From the NCBI GenBank assembly GCA_045577755.1, contig JAZNJA010000065.1, positions 1 to 6,116 of the forward strand: a stretch of 6,116 nucleotides of DNA, written 5' to 3'. The DNA comes from CAMEON01 sp045577755 (GTDB lineage: Bacteria > Bacillota > Clostridia > Oscillospirales > CAG-272). The translations under genes were made by a program, and so were the position numbers. Below the pieces are notes generated by a model. The model was given only the letters and a program-made list of their open reading frames with translations, did no database searches and had not been told where the DNA came from. Numbering within the stretch: position 1 is the stretch's first letter; each line of letters opens with the position of its first letter. Positions 1 through 5,939 of the stretch are shown one piece after another.

Positions 1-7
1 ATTAAAG

Positions 8-106
8 GGTCATCCTGAGCGGAGCCGCTTGCGGCGGAGTCGAAGGATCTCCTTTGCCGACAAGAGATCCTTCGACTCCGGGCTTCGCCCTCCGCTCAGG
101 ATGACC
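8..106. repeat. Repeat A: 99-bp palindromic element
   Basis: This is an imperfect palindrome with a layered structure. Outer arms of 17 bp (8-24 with 90-106) pair perfectly, and inner arms of 16 bp (36-51 with 64-79) pair perfectly around a 12-nt loop (52-63). Between outer and inner arms each side holds its own mini-hairpin: GCCG-CTTG-CGGC at 24-35 and GGGC-TTC-GCCC at 80-90. RNA or single-stranded DNA could therefore fold as a four-way junction. No T-run follows either end, so it is not a canonical intrinsic terminator. Positions 9-105 match repeat B (4063-4159) at 96 of 97 bases. Elements with this core are, from memory, widespread interspersed repeats in Clostridia. No coding potential is claimed. 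Confidence 0.9.
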
Positions 107-119
107 ACATCAACAACTC

Positions 120-140
120 ACCGACAAACCCAAATTTGAA
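120..140 (-). repeat. Right border motif of repeat A
   Basis: Read on the minus strand, 120-137 gives AAATTTGGGTTTGTCGGT. This matches the left border of repeat B (4022-4039) at 16 of 18 bases and, in inverted form, the right border of repeat B (4176-4194). Because it recurs at a fixed side of the palindromes in unrelated gene contexts, it is probably the terminal inverted repeat of a small non-autonomous element and not part of the queA promoter. The matching left border of repeat A would lie before the window start. Confidence 0.6.
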
Positions 141-167
141 AAACCGCAACAAAATACGCAAAACCCG

Positions 168-196
168 TTGCAATTTTTCTGAAGATAAGGTATAAT
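168..196 (+). promoter_or_regulatory. Sigma-A-type promoter of queA
   Basis: A -35 box TTGCAA (168-173) and a perfect -10 box TATAAT (191-196) are separated by the optimal 17 bp. The surroundings (120-200) are clearly AT-richer than the coding DNA. Transcription would start near 203, leaving a leader of about 105 nt before queA. This is the only strong promoter-like sequence found before a gene in the window, so it may serve queA and the genes after it. Nothing resembling a preQ1 riboswitch or a named operator is visible in the leader. Confidence 0.75.
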
Positions 197-307
197 AAAA
201 ACTGGATCTGTATGTCGAGCGGAACGGGGGGAAGGACCTCGTCTGCTGTCAGTATATGCGGAATACCGACGGTCTGCGACGGCGGCCGTCATCGGAAAGG
301 AACACCT
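197..307 (+). promoter_or_regulatory. queA leader and ribosome binding site
   Basis: This untranslated leader ends in AAAGGA (296-301), 6 nt before the queA ATG at 308. Just before that site, GACGG at 278-282 can pair with CCGTC at 286-290 (3-nt loop), and a second GACGG at 268-272 could compete for the same partner. A weak hairpin could therefore sit next to the ribosome binding site. The stretch 213-243 loosely resembles one arm of repeats A and B (GAGCGGA, then GAAGGACCTC) and may be a decayed half-repeat. An in-frame ATG at 212 exists, but what it would add shows no QueA-like sequence. Confidence 0.5.
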
Positions 308-1390
308 ATGAGCGAAAGATTCATCATAAACGACCGCCCCGAGACCAACCTGCGGACGGCGGATTTCTTCTACCACCTCCCCGAGGAGCTGATCGCTCAG
401 CATCCCATGGAGCAGCGGGACCACTCCCGCCTCATGGTGCTGGATCGGGGGGAAAAGACCATTGACCACAAGCACTTTTTCGATATCCTTGACTACATCC
501 GACCCGAGGACGTGCTGGTCATCAACAACTCCAAGGTCATCCCCGCCCGCCTGTACGGTCACGCCGAAGGCAGACCCGAAGCGGGGATTGAGCTGCTGCT
601 TTTGCGCCAGCGGGCCGCCGACACCTGGGAGTGTCTGGTCAAGCCCGGTAAGCGGGCCAGACTGGGTCACCGCATGGTCTTCGGCGAGGGGATACTGACG
701 GGCGAGGTGGTGGACATGGTGGAGGAGGGCAACCGCCTCATCAAGTTCGACTTCGACCGCGAGAAGTACGAGAACATCTACAACATTCTCCACGAGATCG
801 GGCTGATGCCCCTGCCCCCCTACATCACCGAGCGGCTGGCCGACCGCGACCGCTACCAGACGGTCTACGCCAAGACCGAGGGCTCGGCGGCGGCTCCCAC
901 GGCGGGACTTCACTTCACCCCTGAGCTTCTGCAAGCCCTCCGCGACAAGGGTGTGGCCATCGCTCCCGTCATGCTCCACGTGGGCCTGGGTACCTTCCGA
1001 CCCGTGAAGGAGGACGCCATCACCGACCACGTCATGCACACCGAGTTCTTCTCGGTGCCCGCCGAGTCCGCCCGTATCATCAATGAGCGCAGAGCCGCGG
1101 GGGGACGGGTCATCTGCGTGGGCACCACCTCCTGCCGTACGCTGGAAAGTGCCTCCGACGAGCAGGGAACCGTCCACGCCATGGACGCGGATACGGGGAT
1201 CTTCATTTACCCCGGGTATAAGTTCAAGGCGGTGGACGCCCTGATCACCAATTTCCATCTGCCCGAGTCCACTCTGCTCATGCTGGTGTCGGCGTTCTAC
1301 GATCGAGAGAACGTCATGAAGGCCTATGAGGAGGCGGTGAGGGAGAGGTATCGGTTCTTCTCCTTTGGGGACGCGATGTTTATCCAATGA
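308..1390 (+). CDS. queA: S-adenosylmethionine:tRNA ribosyltransferase-isomerase QueA
   Basis: QueA is a cytoplasmic enzyme that transfers and isomerises the ribosyl group of S-adenosylmethionine onto 7-aminomethyl-7-deazaguanine in the tRNA anticodon wobble position, giving epoxyqueuosine, the late step of queuosine synthesis. The 360-aa product has the usual family length and the family hallmarks in order: KPGKRARLG, LMPLPPYI, the signature YQTVYAKTEGSAAAPTAGLH, HVGLGTFRPV, GTTSCRTLES, and near the C-terminus DALITNFHLPESTLLML. The start at 308 is chosen over an in-frame ATG at 212 because it has a good ribosome binding site (AAAGGA, 6 nt away) and the protein then begins with the typical QueA N-terminus (FDYHLP-like FFYHLPEELIAQHP). 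The stop overlaps the next gene by 4 bp. The usual partner tgt is not in the window. The reading frame looks intact. Confidence 0.97.
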   Translation: MSERFIINDRPETNLRTADFFYHLPEELIAQHPMEQRDHSRLMVLDRGEKTIDHKHFFDILDYIRPEDVLVINNSKVIPARLYGHAEGRPEAGIELLLLRQRAADTWECLVKPGKRARLGHRMVFGEGILTGEVVDMVEEGNRLIKFDFDREKYENIYNILHEIGLMPLPPYITERLADRDRYQTVYAKTEGSAAAPTAGLHFTPELLQALRDKGVAIAPVMLHVGLGTFRPVKEDAITDHVMHTEFFSVPAESARIINERRAAGGRVICVGTTSCRTLESASDEQGTVHAMDADTGIFIYPGYKFKAVDALITNFHLPESTLLMLVSAFYDRENVMKAYEEAVRERYRFFSFGDAMFIQ

Positions 1391-2643
1391 GAATCATTCG
1401 GGTATTTCTGCTTTTCGTCCCGCTCCTGTTACTTTTTTATGCGGTCGGCTGTACCGAGGAGCCGTCTGCCGAAAGCTTCGTCAACGCCATGGAGCGCGGC
1501 GTATCCCCCGAGAACACGGGGGAGGAAAACAGCCGCGCTTTGCAGGCCTTACTGGATGAGCTGACCGAGACGGGCGGTACGGTCTACCTGCCCGCGGGGG
1601 AGTACGAGTTCGCCGAAAACGGCCGTCAAACCATCGGCTCCCACTGCATCAAAATGCGCTCCAATATCCGCCTGGTAGGGGACGGGGAGACCACGGTTCT
1701 CAAGCCCGTGGGACGCACGCCCCAGGGGCTGGATATGTTCTACTTCAACGAGTACCTGGACACGGGCGAGGCAGTCTATCTGGAGAACTGCTCCTTTGAA
1801 GGCTTTGTCATTGACGCCGCGGGGACCTCCTGCGACACCTACACCTCGGCGGGCAAGGGCTTCATGTTCAACCTGTTCCGGGGTTGTCATTGGAAAAACG
1901 TCACCGTGAAATATACCGACGGGACGGGCTTTGGGGTGGACTGCCCCATAGACAGCACCATGCAGGGCTGTACCGCCATCGGGTGCGGTAAGGCGGCAAC
2001 CGAGGACAGCGGCGGGGCATCGGGCTTTGGCATCGGTTTCGGCTATTGCGAGGACGAGAGCATGAGCATCACCGACTGCGGGGCCTACGGGAATCGGAAA
2101 TTCGGCTTTTTCTTTGAGCATCAGGGACGGTTCAACGGGGAGATGTATGCCGCTTCGGTGAAGGGGACCTTTACGGTCAATAATTGCCGCGCGGCGGAAA
2201 ATCTCTTTGGCTTCGGCGGGATCCGCGCCGTGAATACGGTGTACGAGGAGTGTGTGGCCGAGGACTCGTCCCGATACGGGTTCTGCTTTGAGGATTCCTC
2301 GGACTGTCGGGTGGATGCCTGCCAAAGCAAAAACGGCGGAGAGGCCGCCTTTGCCTTGATACAGAAGGAAACTGACGGCTCGCGGCGGGTGACCGACGTG
2401 GCGATCTCGGGGTGCTTGGGAGCAGACTCGCCCATCGGGGTGCTTTTGCTCTGCGAGGACACGACCGACTCTATGGGGGACAACCGCGTGGAGAATTGCC
2501 AATTTGTGGGTGTCGAGGTGGCGGCGCGGACCGCGGGACGGATGGAGAGTCTGGTCTTGACAGGGAACCGATCCGACATCCAGGAAACCGCCTTTGAGGC
2601 TGATATTACGGATTTTCAGAACAGCGGGAACAGCTGGAATTGA
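1387..2643 (+). CDS. Secreted lipoprotein with right-handed beta-helix fold
   Basis: The 418-aa product begins with a lipoprotein signal peptide: R2 and R5, a hydrophobic stretch (6-18), and a lipobox AVGC with the lipidated cysteine at position 22. The mature protein should be anchored outside the membrane. Residues 48-105 resemble the start of pectate-lyase-3-type beta-helix proteins: NSRALQALLDEL, GGTVYLPAGEY (63-73) and SNIRLVGDGETTVL (92-105). From about residue 130 to the end, short rungs repeat with a cysteine in a recurring place (ENCSF, RGCHW, QGCTA, TDCGA, NNCRA, EECVA, DACQS, SGCLG, ENCQF). Such folds usually bind or cleave polysaccharides, but no catalytic motif was recognised, so substrate and activity are unknown. 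The ATG lies in an ATGA overlap with the queA stop, and no strong ribosome binding site is close to it, which suggests translational coupling. Confidence 0.82.
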   Translation: MRIIRVFLLFVPLLLLFYAVGCTEEPSAESFVNAMERGVSPENTGEENSRALQALLDELTETGGTVYLPAGEYEFAENGRQTIGSHCIKMRSNIRLVGDGETTVLKPVGRTPQGLDMFYFNEYLDTGEAVYLENCSFEGFVIDAAGTSCDTYTSAGKGFMFNLFRGCHWKNVTVKYTDGTGFGVDCPIDSTMQGCTAIGCGKAATEDSGGASGFGIGFGYCEDESMSITDCGAYGNRKFGFFFEHQGRFNGEMYAASVKGTFTVNNCRAAENLFGFGGIRAVNTVYEECVAEDSSRYGFCFEDSSDCRVDACQSKNGGEAAFALIQKETDGSRRVTDVAISGCLGADSPIGVLLLCEDTTDSMGDNRVENCQFVGVEVAARTAGRMESLVLTGNRSDIQETAFEADITDFQNSGNSWN

Positions 2644-2677
2644 GGGCGTGTTCCCAATTGACTTGAAAGGAGCCATT

Positions 2678-3169
2678 ATGATCTTCCGCTTCGGAAACTA
2701 CACCCTTGACGTGGACGTAGAACGCACCCGCGCCTTCTACGCCCGAGACGACAGATGGCAGTGCGATTGTCAGGACTGCCAAAATTACGATAAAGCCATT
2801 TTGACCGCCCCCGAAGCCGTGTTGGATTTTTTGCGGAGCTTAGGCATTGATCCCCGCAAGCCCGCCGAGGTCTTTAACGTGACGGGAACCCTTGGGGAGG
2901 ACGGAACCATTTGGTATAACGGCTGGTTTCATGTCTGCGGTACGCTTGTAGAGTCTCCCGAAACCGTGAACGAGACTCTGCACGAGAACGGTTCACGCAG
3001 TCTGTCCTATCGGTGGGAGCTTGCTTACTGTCCCGATCCCGAGTACCCCTTCGCCCTTCTCCCCGTGCGGGAGATCGACCTGCTTCCGGAGGGCTTTCCC
3101 GCCCCTGCTCTCGAATTGGAGATCGACACCCACCTGCCGTGGGTCCTCCCCATTTCCTACGAAGACTGA
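2678..3169 (+). CDS. Uncharacterised 163-aa protein with CxCxxC motif
   Basis: Function is not recognised. The start at 2678 is preferred over upstream in-frame ATG 2594 because AAAGGAG (2666-2672) lies 5 nt before it and the upstream start would overlap the lipoprotein gene. The protein has no signal peptide or membrane segment and is probably cytoplasmic. It opens with FGNYTLDVDVERTRAFY, followed by CDCQDCQNY with cysteines 29, 31 and 34, then a helical stretch ending in LGIDPRKPAEVF, and a WFHVCG segment with His85 and Cys87. The layout (N-terminal strand, cysteine cluster, LGIDP..PAEV, FHVCG) resembles small hypothetical proteins I recall from Clostridia, but I cannot name a family. The cysteines could hold a metal; this is inference. 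It lies 34 bp after the lipoprotein gene and 29 bp before the first hydrolase gene. Confidence 0.8.
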   Translation: MIFRFGNYTLDVDVERTRAFYARDDRWQCDCQDCQNYDKAILTAPEAVLDFLRSLGIDPRKPAEVFNVTGTLGEDGTIWYNGWFHVCGTLVESPETVNETLHENGSRSLSYRWELAYCPDPEYPFALLPVREIDLLPEGFPAPALELEIDTHLPWVLPISYED

Positions 3170-3198
3170 TCTATTATCCATAAAGCGAGGTAATCACC

Positions 3199-4023
3199 AT
3201 GAAAAACTCCATCCATATGCTGGCCAGTGTAGACGGCGGCCAGATGAACAGCTTCATCATCACCACCGAGGGCGGCCATGTCATCGTCATTGACGGCGGT
3301 GAGAACAGCGACGCGGCCAACCTGATCGGCCATCTGAAGACCCTGACGGGGAAGGAGATCCCCCACATTGACGCGTGGATTTTGAGCCACCCCCACGCCG
3401 ACCACATCTGCGCCTTCCTCCAGACCATGGAGACCATGCCCGAGGCTGTGACGGTGGGGAAGGTCTACTACAATTTCCCCTCGGCGGATTTCATCGCGGG
3501 ACTGCAGCCCTGGCCGGATGGGAGTCCCGCCCGCTTCTACCGCGATCTGCCTTTGTTCGCGGATAAACTGGTGGTGGTCACCCGTACCGATACCTTTGGC
3601 GTGGGGGAGGCCCACTTTGAGTGCCTCTACTCCCCCAATCCCGAGATCACCGAGAACGTCTGCAACAACTCCTCTCTGGTGCTGATGATGACCCTGGGCG
3701 GGAAAAAGACCCTCTGGCTGGGGGATGCCGGGGAGGAGGAGGGCGACCGCATCCTGGCTCTTTGCGGTGATCCTTCTGCTCTGAAGGCTGACTACGTCCA
3801 GATGGCTCACCACGGACAATGCGGCGTGAAGAAGGACTTCTACGAGGCCGTCTCCCCCGTGGGCTGCTTCTGGAACACCCCCAAGTGGCTGTGGGAGAAC
3901 GACGCAGGCCTGGGCTACAACACCCACGGCTGGAAGACCATTGAGGTACAGGGCTGGATGGCTGAGATCGGGGCTGCCGAGCATTACGTCATGATGAACG
4001 GCGACCAGAGCGTGGAGTGGTAA
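3199..4023 (+). CDS. MBL-fold metallohydrolase, ComEC-like, paralog 1
   Basis: This 274-aa protein belongs to the metallo-beta-lactamase superfamily and is most like the stand-alone version of the ComEC C-terminal domain. Visible motifs in order: MNSFIITTEGG then IDGG (31-34, early beta-strand turn), HPHADH (His64, His66, Asp68, His69, metal ligands), NNSSLVLMMTLGGKK, LGDAG with Asp176 (bridging metal ligand), AHHG (His204, His205) and NTH with His243, where ComEC proteins have their last histidine. The metal site thus looks complete. There is no signal peptide or membrane segment, so it should be cytoplasmic. Substrate is unknown; a phosphodiester or nucleotide substrate is only an inference from the ComEC likeness. 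A GCGAGG ribosome binding site lies 8 nt before the ATG. It has two paralogs downstream and is the most divergent at its N-terminus (MLASVD instead of QLNSVT). It ends directly at the border of repeat B. Confidence 0.9.
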   Translation: MKNSIHMLASVDGGQMNSFIITTEGGHVIVIDGGENSDAANLIGHLKTLTGKEIPHIDAWILSHPHADHICAFLQTMETMPEAVTVGKVYYNFPSADFIAGLQPWPDGSPARFYRDLPLFADKLVVVTRTDTFGVGEAHFECLYSPNPEITENVCNNSSLVLMMTLGGKKTLWLGDAGEEEGDRILALCGDPSALKADYVQMAHHGQCGVKKDFYEAVSPVGCFWNTPKWLWENDAGLGYNTHGWKTIEVQGWMAEIGAAEHYVMMNGDQSVEW

Positions 4024-4039
4024 ATTGGGGTTTATCGGT
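4022..4039 (+). repeat. Left border motif of repeat B
   Basis: AAATTGGGGTTTATCGGT begins inside the stop codon of paralog 1. Its first 16 bases pair at 15 positions with the right border at 4176-4191, so the whole span 4022-4191 is an inverted repeat around the palindromic core. The same motif follows paralog 3 (5891-5910) and, inverted, follows repeat A. This supports a defined end of an element. A less likely reading is a 3' untranslated region copied along with the paralogs. Confidence 0.6.
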
Positions 4040-4061
4040 CTGTCTTTCGCCCACTTTTGGT

Positions 4062-4160
4062 TGTCATCCTGAGCGGAGCCGCTTGCGGCGGAGTCGAAGG
4101 ATCTCCTTTGCCGACAAGAGATCCTTCGACTCCGGGCTACGCCCTCCGCTCAGGATGACA
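4062..4160. repeat. Repeat B: 99-bp palindromic element between paralogs
   Basis: This has the same fold plan as repeat A: outer arms 4062-4078 with 4144-4160, inner arms 4090-4105 with 4118-4133, loop 4106-4117, and mini-hairpins at 4078-4089 and 4134-4144. It differs from repeat A at one core base (A4139 for T85), which falls in the loop of the right mini-hairpin, and at the outermost pair, which is T-A here and G-C in A, so pairing is kept. It fills the 209-bp gap (4024-4232) between paralogs 1 and 2. No T-run follows, so termination is not evident, but the stem could block exonucleases or reduce read-through. The rest of the gap shows no convincing promoter. Confidence 0.9.
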
Positions 4161-4175
4161 GCCCCAAAAACAGTT

Positions 4176-4194
4176 CGATAAACCCAAATTTGAA
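4176..4194 (-). repeat. Right border motif of repeat B
   Basis: CGATAAACCCAAATTTGAA is the inverted counterpart of the left border at 4022-4039. It matches the right border of repeat A (122-140) except for one base (CGATAAA versus CGACAAA). It sits 38 bp before the start codon of paralog 2, so the element's end lies just upstream of that gene's ribosome binding site. Confidence 0.6.
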
Positions 4195-4232
4195 CGCTCA
4201 TATTACTCGAAAAACCAACGGAGGAGCAAACC

Positions 4233-5057
4233 ATGAAAAACACCATCTACCAGTTGAATTCCGTGACCAACATCCAGATGAACAGCTACGTCGTCACCAC
4301 CGCTGACGGCAAGGTCATCGCCATTGACGGCGGCTTCCGTCAGGATGCCGAGAATATGCTGAACTATCTCCGTGACATCACGGGGCAGGAGGTCCCCCAC
4401 GTGGACGCGTGGTTCTTCTCCCACGCCCACCTGGATCACATCTCCTGCTTCAACGAGATCGTGGAGAAGCACTGGGACAAGGTCTCGGTGGATCACGTCT
4501 ACTACAACTTCCCCTCGGTGCAGTACTGCATGCAGGAGGGGCGGGGCTACGACAGCGCGGTGGAGGATTTTCAGAAGAATCTCCCCCTGTTCGCCGACAA
4601 GGTGGTGACGGTCTACGGCTTTGACACCTACGACTTCGGCGAGGCGCATATCGAGATCCTCTACTCCCCCAACCCCGAGATCCGCGGGAACTGGGTGAAC
4701 AATTCCTCTATCGTTTTCATGCTGACCCTGGGGGGCAAGAAGATCCTGTTCCCGGGTGACGCGGGGGTCGAGGAGGGTGACCGCATCCTCGCGCTCTACG
4801 CGGGAACCGACAAGCTGAAGGCCGACTACGTCCAGATGGCTCACCACGGCCAGAACGGCGTGACCAAGGAGTTTTACGCCGCCGTGGCCCCCACGGGGTG
4901 CTTCTGGTGCGCCCCCGACTGGCTCTGGAACAACGACGCGGGGCTGGGGTACAACACCCATTGCTTCAAGACGATCGAGGTCCGGGGCTGGATGGAGGAG
5001 CTGGGGGTCAAGGAGCATTATATCCTGATGAACGGAACCCAAATTGTCGAGCTGTAA
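4233..5057 (+). CDS. MBL-fold metallohydrolase, ComEC-like, paralog 2
   Basis: This 274-aa protein aligns without gaps to paralog 1 at the metal-ligand positions. It has HAHLDH (His64, His66, Asp68, His69), Asp176 in PGDAG, His204 and His205 in AHHG, and His243 in NTH, so the metal site looks intact. The shared VYYNFPS and the C-terminal WLWNNDAGLGYNTH block define the subfamily. The residues between the first metal motif and the strand VNNSSIVF vary most, which may reflect different substrates (inference). It has no signal peptide. A strong GGAGG ribosome binding site (4220-4224) lies 8 nt before the ATG. It follows repeat B, with no clear promoter of its own, and paralog 3 starts 15 bp after its stop, so the two form a tight pair. 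An odd point is PGDAG where the other two have LGDA. Confidence 0.9.
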   Translation: MKNTIYQLNSVTNIQMNSYVVTTADGKVIAIDGGFRQDAENMLNYLRDITGQEVPHVDAWFFSHAHLDHISCFNEIVEKHWDKVSVDHVYYNFPSVQYCMQEGRGYDSAVEDFQKNLPLFADKVVTVYGFDTYDFGEAHIEILYSPNPEIRGNWVNNSSIVFMLTLGGKKILFPGDAGVEEGDRILALYAGTDKLKADYVQMAHHGQNGVTKEFYAAVAPTGCFWCAPDWLWNNDAGLGYNTHCFKTIEVRGWMEELGVKEHYILMNGTQIVEL

Positions 5058-5072
5058 AGGGAGGAAAACAGG

Positions 5073-5891
5073 ATGAAGAACACCATCTGTCAGCTGAATT
5101 CGGTCACGGGCGGTCAGATGAACAGCTACGTCATCACCACCGCCGACGGCAAGATCATCGTGGTGGACGGCGGCTATACCGAGGACGCGCTGAACCTCCT
5201 TGCCTATCTGAAGGAGGTCACGGGGCAAACGATCCCCCGCGTGGACGCGTGGCTTCTGACCCACGCCCACGGGGATCACATTTGCGCCTTCGACGAGATC
5301 ATGGACAAGTATCCCGACGCGTTGGAACTGGGGAAGGTGTACTACAATTTCCCCTCGGCCCAGTACTGTATGCGGGAGCCCGGATACGGAGGGGAGATCC
5401 TGCATTTCAATGCCCTTCTGCCGCGCTTCGCCGACAAGGCGGAGACCGTCTACACGGGGGACGAGTACGACGTCGGGGAGGCTCACATCGAGGTGCTGTA
5501 CGTGCCCAACGGGGAGATCCGCAGCTATATCAACAACACGTCGGTGGTGTTCCTGCTGACTCTGGGCGGGAAGCGCATCCTGTTTTTGGGGGATGCCGAG
5601 CCTGCCGAGGGTGACCGTCTGCTGGCTCTCTACAAGGGCACGGGCAAGCTGAAGGCCGACTACGTCCAGATGGCCCATCACGGACAGGGCGGCGTGACCT
5701 TTGCCGTCTACGAGGAGATCGCCCCCAAGGCCTGCCTCTGGGGGACACCCAAGTGGCTTTGGGATAACGACGCCGGCTTGGGCTTTAACACCCATGTCTT
5801 CAAGACGGTAGAGGTGCGGGGCTGGATGGAGACGCTGGGGGTCAAGGAGCATTACGTTTTGATGGATGGGAAGCAGACTGTGGAACTGTGA
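5073..5891 (+). CDS. MBL-fold metallohydrolase, ComEC-like, paralog 3
   Basis: This 272-aa protein has all the metal motifs of its two neighbours: HAHGDH (His64, His66, Asp68, His69), Asp174 in LGDAE, His202 and His203 in AHHG, and His241 in NTH. It is two residues shorter than paralogs 1 and 2 in the variable region before the GDA motif. The N-terminus (MKNTICQLNSVT) and C-terminus (LGVKEHYVLM) are closest to paralog 2, while GGQMNS, HICAF, YYNFPSA and TPKWLW are shared with paralog 1. The start is supported by an AAGGGAGGA ribosome binding site 15 bp after the paralog 2 stop, and translation of the two is probably coupled. It should be cytoplasmic. Substrate is unknown. Its stop codon lies at the border motif of repeat C. 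Confidence 0.9.
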   Translation: MKNTICQLNSVTGGQMNSYVITTADGKIIVVDGGYTEDALNLLAYLKEVTGQTIPRVDAWLLTHAHGDHICAFDEIMDKYPDALELGKVYYNFPSAQYCMREPGYGGEILHFNALLPRFADKAETVYTGDEYDVGEAHIEVLYVPNGEIRSYINNTSVVFLLTLGGKRILFLGDAEPAEGDRLLALYKGTGKLKADYVQMAHHGQGGVTFAVYEEIAPKACLWGTPKWLWDNDAGLGFNTHVFKTVEVRGWMETLGVKEHYVLMDGKQTVEL

Positions 5892-5910
5892 ATTGCAGTT
5901 TATCGGTCTG
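5891..5910 (+). repeat. Border motif after paralog 3
   Basis: These 20 bases match those after paralog 1 (4023-4042) at 18 of 20 positions, including the uninterrupted GTTTATCGGTCTG. In both cases the motif begins in the stop codon and is followed by a palindromic element. It is probably the left end of repeat C. A copied 3' untranslated region is the alternative. Confidence 0.6.
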
Positions 5911-5939
5911 ACGGAACAGAGTGGAATTGGGTAGGGTGA

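Noticed and set aside
8..106. Repeats A, B and C as intrinsic terminators
   Set aside because: No T-run follows the stems on either strand, so the canonical signal is missing. Other effects on RNA remain possible.
212..307. N-terminal extension of queA from ATG 212
   Set aside because: The added 32 residues do not resemble QueA, and there is no good ribosome binding site before 212. The family start and a good site support 308.
197..307. preQ1 riboswitch in the queA leader
   Set aside because: It was considered because queA is a queuosine gene, but the characteristic short hairpin and A-rich tail of preQ1 aptamers are not present.
110..1387. 425-codon open frame on the minus strand opposite queA
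   Set aside because: It is a shadow of GC-rich codons of queA and runs through the queA promoter. The product has no recognisable domain.
2658..2663. TTGACT as a -35 box before the 163-aa gene
   Set aside because: No acceptable -10 box lies 16-18 bp downstream, where the coding sequence has already begun.
1549..2676. 375-codon open frame on the minus strand opposite the lipoprotein gene
   Set aside because: It is a shadow frame; the plus strand has a signal peptide, lipobox and beta-helix pattern, and the minus-strand product has none.
3199..5891. DNA-uptake (ComEC) or beta-lactam resistance role for the MBL genes
   Set aside because: The proteins lack ComEC membrane and OB regions, have no signal peptide, and carry ComEC-type instead of beta-lactamase-type C-terminal motifs.
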